Shown here in pieces: positions 25,201-31,200 of a stretch of 64,000 nucleotides of DNA (its first letter is position 1; each line of letters begins with the position of its first letter). A program made the translations under genes and the position numbers. Under the pieces are notes generated by a model that saw nothing but the letters and a program-made list of their open reading frames with translations, was not told where the DNA came from and made no database searches. Where the stretch lies: NCBI GenBank assembly GCA_949126835.1, contig OX421492.1, forward strand, positions 42,620,998 through 42,684,997, read 5' to 3'. This DNA is from Anisus vortex. Lineage: Eukaryota; Mollusca; Gastropoda; Planorbidae.

Positions 25201-28200
25201 GACCTAGAGATTACTCCCTGGAGCATATGTAAGGGTAAGTTTTGAAAACATCATTATTATTATTATTACATTTAGAGTGAGTAATTAGTCCTACTATTAA
25301 TATAGGCCCCCCCTATCATAAATCAACTATCAACTAGCCTTCTATTTTACACCCCTGCCCCTATTAGTATTATTTTCGTATGTCATGTAGATCTTACGTA
25401 GCTCTTTAATTAATTTATATTAGATTAGGCCTAGGGCGCTAGGGTAACAGTGATTAGAGCATAGTCATAGGCCTACATTCATACATGAATCTAAGAAAAT
25501 CAAACATGAAATAGTGAGTCCACTACCTACCTACACTATCTCAGACTATATCTAAGCTACTTAACTTTACTACAACAGGCAATAGGATTTACTTAAAGAC
25601 TAAACTTCAAATTAAAACCAATGTTTAATATTGTAGTCTTACTGCCCAGTAGGTATCTAGGCCTACACCACATTATTCATTAGCTTATAATTATATCAAT
25701 AGCCAATAGTGAAAAAACATGGCTATGAATGGTAGGCCTACTGGGCTACTGGTGTGCCTGCTGGGTGGTAGTGGGGTTTTAAATTTTTTAATTACAGTAT
25801 TAATAATTCAAGCTTTTTTATATACAACACTCATATTTAATTTCAGGTTTTATCAGAAATTGAATTTTCCAGAACCTCAAATTCAAGTAGGCCAATTGCA
25901 GCTATTATATAATTAATACTGCATACAATGCTTCTGAAACTAAAGTGGTATGTATTAACATCAACTACAAATAATGATGATTTATATTATAATACAAACT
26001 CTAATTGTAAAATATATGTAATTATGACTTAGTGAACATTTTTTTAAATGTTAGATAGATAATATTTAAATAAAACTTTGGAGTTGGTTGTAGAATGGCC
26101 TATGTGATCTAAAAATTTATCATTTAGAAATTGAATGTACTTCCATGAGGCCACAGAGAGAGAGATGTATTCATTTTTTGTTGTTTACGAAGAGTTCCGA
26201 GCCCCTAAATAGAAGGCATAATAATGAGAAATATATTATTAGTAATGTTATAAATTATACAGATGTTCCTTCTAGATAGAAGATTATGACGTCCACTGGG
26301 CCCAAAACTCCTGCAGGGCGACAGGAATCAGTCATCGCCAGGGATAGATCCCACGACATGTCGGTTGACAGTCCAGTAAACTAACCACTGGACCAGCTGA
26401 CCTCACATTGCAATGATAGTGAGAAGTTAGGCCAGCACTTTTTTTTTTGGCCTAAATCAAATTGTTTTTTAATTTCAGGTTTTAACAGAAATAGGTTTTC
26501 AAGTCTGCCTTTAGAGGACATTACTGCTATACAAAAAATGTTCCTGAAATTATGGTATGTTACATGAACTGCAAATCATTTAAGTTAAAATTATTGATAT
26601 GTTATGGTGTTTTAACTATAAAAAATAAAGCTGATGCACTTTAAAATAAAAAAGTTAAATATATAGTACCGATATTTAAAAGTGAATATATTTTTATATA
26701 TATCTAACAAATTTTGAAGTTTTGGTGTAGAAGGTGTAGATATTTTTTTTAAAATTTATTGTTTAAAATTCTCAAGTTGATGAGGAGTGTGTGAACCCTG
26801 CCAATGATGGTGAGAAGAATAATACATTGATACCTGGGCCTTTGGTGTTAAAGGTAGGCATATATCTTTTATTGACAAAGGATTGCTAAATTAAGTTTTG
26901 CTAAAGCAAAATAGTATTGAATTTGAATTTCCCTACATAATTCATTTTATGTTTGCCTTATTTGTGTGAGTAAAATGCAATTTACTAATCTTAAAACAGG
27001 GTGATGAAATGCAAGAAGAAATATACCTAATAAATATGACTACTTTTGAATCACAGCTAATAATTTACTGCTATATTGTTAATTATCTGTTGAATCTAAA
27101 TCAATTGGAAATTTATTTACTGATTTATTTATTGTAAACACATTTCACTGCATGACAGTATAATCATACTTCTTAATTTGTCATAGGAAAGAAGTAAGAA
27201 ACGATGCAAGAAAAGTGGAATTACTTGAATTAACATACCACCACAAGAAGCAACTGCGAACAGTTTGAAATCTACAAAGACGCAGACAGAATTTGTACCT
27301 CAAGAATGTTCGACGCCCAAAAGCGTAAAATTATTACTGATTTTAAGTTTAGAAAATTCCTTCACATTTTAAAAACTATCAAATTTGTATGTTCAACCAG
27401 TAATTAGACATTTTGAGAAAAATCTAAAATGAGTATTGTAATTATGGCTAAATTAAGAGAAATTAGAAAGAAATGAACCTATTATTATGGCAGGAAATGC
27501 TAGATGTGATCTTGGAAATTTTAAAAATACAAAATTATTTGTTACGTTTACAGAAGTGTAGGCTAACTTATTACTATCCTTCCTCGAGTTTTTTTGTATT
27601 AGATAAATACCTTTAAAGTTATATGATATTTGGTTGTTGTCGTGTATTTAAATTATTGAAATCAAAAATAAGTTTTATAATATAATTAAAACTTCCTATC
27701 CGAACTTATTCGTAAAGCATATTTTATTTTATGTATTAATTGGCCATGGAAAATGTCTCCTACATTGCCCTGTATTATTTTGAAGTATTTAAAAAATGTC
27801 ATTTATCTTATGAAAATGTGTAGTGTTATCAATGCATGCTTGTAATTTTTAAAATATAAGAAATGAAATGAAACTAGATTGAAACTAATTTATATTTATT
27901 TACATTCTTAAACATCGAGGAAATTTTAACCCAGTGTACACTTCGCTTGGAAATTTTTTTAACCACACAGATGGGTAGTATCAGTCTTGTTCTTCTGTCT
28001 TGTCTTTGCCATATTCATCTGGCAAACAGCCTGTATGCCACATATCTGTATTTTCTGAAAAATGTAACAATACTTATTACTGTACTTATTATTAATGATT
28101 TGTAAAAATAAAAATATATTTAACAATACTTTGAATTAGTACCTGTCATTGTGCTTGTTTTGTTTTTTTAGTATCATAACATTTGAACTTAAATATGTAA

Positions 28201-31200
28201 TTAAAACAATAATATATTATTTATTTTTTTTCAAATATTAAATGAGATTAAGACTATGCAGCTTATTTTAATTTTTTTTAAATATCCAGGCCGCAAATTG
28301 TTAGTACTTAGTACATTGTAAAGCAATTGGCTTTATATTCGAGTTTAAATACCTGTGTATGTATGTCCCTCAGATCCGGTTGATAGCCATTGTCTTCACA
28401 ATACTGAAGGAATGCTATTTCTAGAACTGTCATGTCCAACTTAGTTCAAGTAAGCCGCATCAAAGTCAGGGTGGCCTGTAATGCAACCTTTTTTTGGACA
28501 CTTCCATTTTCTAGACTATTATCCCTTCATCATGGCAGCACTTTTGTTCTGTCTGGGCTACTGGCATTCCACAATTTAAACAGGTGCACCTTTTCAAAGA
28601 AAGTAAAAACCTACTGGATTAAATTTAAAACAGTGGTGCAATATTATTATATACTAATTAGGATTTAATTTTAATAAGGTAAGACTATGGCAGTAATATT
28701 TATTTTTAAAATACAATGGAATTAACCTTTAGGCTGAAGACTTAGGGTGTTTCATATCATATGTTATTTAGGCCTATATAATATAAAAGGGTAGGTCTAC
28801 TAATTTAAATTGTAACTCATACTCTTAAACAGAATAGGCCTAGACAGCCTAGTAACATATTATAATGCCTATTACAGGCCTATATCTATATACTATATAA
28901 ATGCTTTAAAAATAGTAATGCCACTGCCAATGCCAGTAAACTGAGTCTACACTACTACAGTAATGCAACATGATAATAATAGTATAAATTATATAGTTTT
29001 TATATTATAAGCATTTAAGCGCCTTTAGACTAGACAATCTATATGTTAGGTTTACTAATTACTAAACTTTACTAGGACTAGTAGTCTAAGACATGTAATA
29101 GGATATAGATATAGGTATCATATAGGCCTTCTAATTTAAATTGTAGCCTAACTCTTTAAAGTCTTAAACATAATAGTAACATATTATAATGCCTATTACA
29201 GGCCTAGCCTATACTGACTATAGTGTATACTTACTATATATCATATAATATAAACGCTTAAAAAAATAGTAATGCTAGTAAACTGAGTCGGCCTACGGGC
29301 CTACGGTAATGCAACATGATAATAATAATAATAGAATAAATAATATAGTTTATAAGCATAAGCGCCTTTAGACTAGACAATCTATAGGCCTAGTCTATCT
29401 ATAGGCCTAGGTTAGGTTTACTAAACTTTACTAGGACTAGTAGTAGTCACTTTACTAGGACTAGCAGTTGTCTAAGTAGTAGGCCTAAACTAAAGCCAGT
29501 ACAGGCTGGGCTAGGATCTACGGTAAATTATATAATTATAAGACGACGCTAAATTAGTAAATAATTACCATTGGTTATCCTGCTCTTGCTCCTCTAATAC
29601 ATCTTCTGTTTCGGTTAAAATTGTTAAGCCGCTGTCATCGGTGTAGCTATCTTCACTTGAATCACGTTGGGGATCAAAAGAGTAGGCGTTAAACAGAGCC
29701 ATTCTTTGTTTACGTTTTTCTGGTCTCACTATAACGTCACTTCCGGTATGACGCTTATCTGAATGCAAATCATATTTTTCCAAATCTCGTCACTTCGGAC
29801 CCCTTTAAATTACATTTTTAAAATATAAGGACCTTTTTTTGTAATCTCAAACTTTGAACAATGGATTTTTATACTATTTACCGTCTGAATCAACTGTTAA
29901 CTCAATTTTGATAAAAAGTTCTTCACTTGGTCTTTAACATTTTGGGTAGGCCTACCTGAAGTCTGCACACAATGAGTGACAATGCACCGACTCCTACCCC
30001 TAATAAATTTAGATTGGATTTTAAAAAAACGCAAGTTTAAATGTCCCAATTAACAAAAAGTTATAATTAATGACTTCTCTACTGTAAGAATAAAGACCAA
30101 TGCATGCAGTGCCTCATGTATAAACCGCAAAACGAACACATTTCATTAAGACGTCATTAAGTCCTTTAGTGACCGTGAAGAAGCATGCTTTTCATGTGCC
30201 TCACTATATCACACTATATGATGGCAATACATTTGCATATTAATACAGAGGAGTTGGAGTCGGAGACGGAACATTTATCTACCGACTCCACAGCCCTGGT
30301 TTTATGTGTTAGGCCTATGCCTATACATACGTTTATACGGTAGGTAGTCCTAATTATAATAATTAATATCATTAGGCCATGATTAGGCCTAATATTAATA
30401 ATTATTACACTTTGACTTTAAACAATTAATGAACTGCATTTCTGTAAAAACTCACTGCGAATTGACAATCAGCAGCATTTGTACAATAACTCATTTCTGA
30501 TAAATCCTCACCGTCAACTGAAATCCTTAAAATGTACGTACCTCTGGGCATTGGTCTGAAAGATTAAATAAGTCATTACGTTTAGATATCTAGATCTAGA
30601 CTCTAGATCTATTTATTATTTTTTTTTAAATCAGTATTAATTTTAAAAGAGGTCTATCGTAATTATTGTGGGCAGATTTTTTATTATGCCTGGGGGAACT
30701 TTATAGCCTACACTTTTGTCATCTAGTCTCTATTATATAGCCTATATAGGCTAAGTAGGCCTAACCTATTTAAGCCTAGTCTATGTCTATTTTAGTATGC
30801 TAGTTATAGTAGGCCTATAGACTAGGTATAAGGCGAATTAGACCTAAATAATTTGTAGAATGTAGACCAACAGTCCTAACTGCACACAATACATATTTTA
30901 TACTAATTAAATCACAATTAGTTCATTAAACTAAAAGTAAAATGTTTTGGATCGAAACAACTCAATTTTAAAGTTACAATATTTCTGTTCTTCAAAAGAA
31001 AAAACTTAAATAGTGAAATTAAGTAGTAGACTATTTTAAGGTGCAATCCCTATCGGGTCGCAACCCGCAGCCACTTCCCAAAGTAATGATAGGGCCTACG
31101 GTAGGGATCTAATCTATGTCTTATAGGCTATATATTCTATAGCCTATGAAGTAGGCCTATTAATTAAGTTGTTGACTTTGGTACTGATTCTGACAGAGAT

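Larger units (their letters stand above)
24658..30298. mobile_element. Composite 5.6-kb DNA element (hAT/P-like ends) carrying THAP and P2X7-ballast relics
   Basis: Left end CAGGGCTGTGGAG (24658-24670), right end its inverse CTCCACAGCCCTG (30286-30298). Flanks gctttatg (24650-24657) and gttttatg (30299-30306) agree at 7 of 8. A second inverted pair, gttaaagaccaagtgaa (24674-24690) and ttcacttggtctttaac (29922-29938), is perfect over 17 bp, but on the right it lies 360 bp from the end, so the right arm carries an insertion or the left a deletion. Inside are a THAP-domain relic (+) and a three-exon ballast-domain pseudogene (-), convergent. I found no transposase catalytic core. 8-bp TSDs are made by both hAT and P elements; P transposases carry THAP domains. 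Confidence 0.75.
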
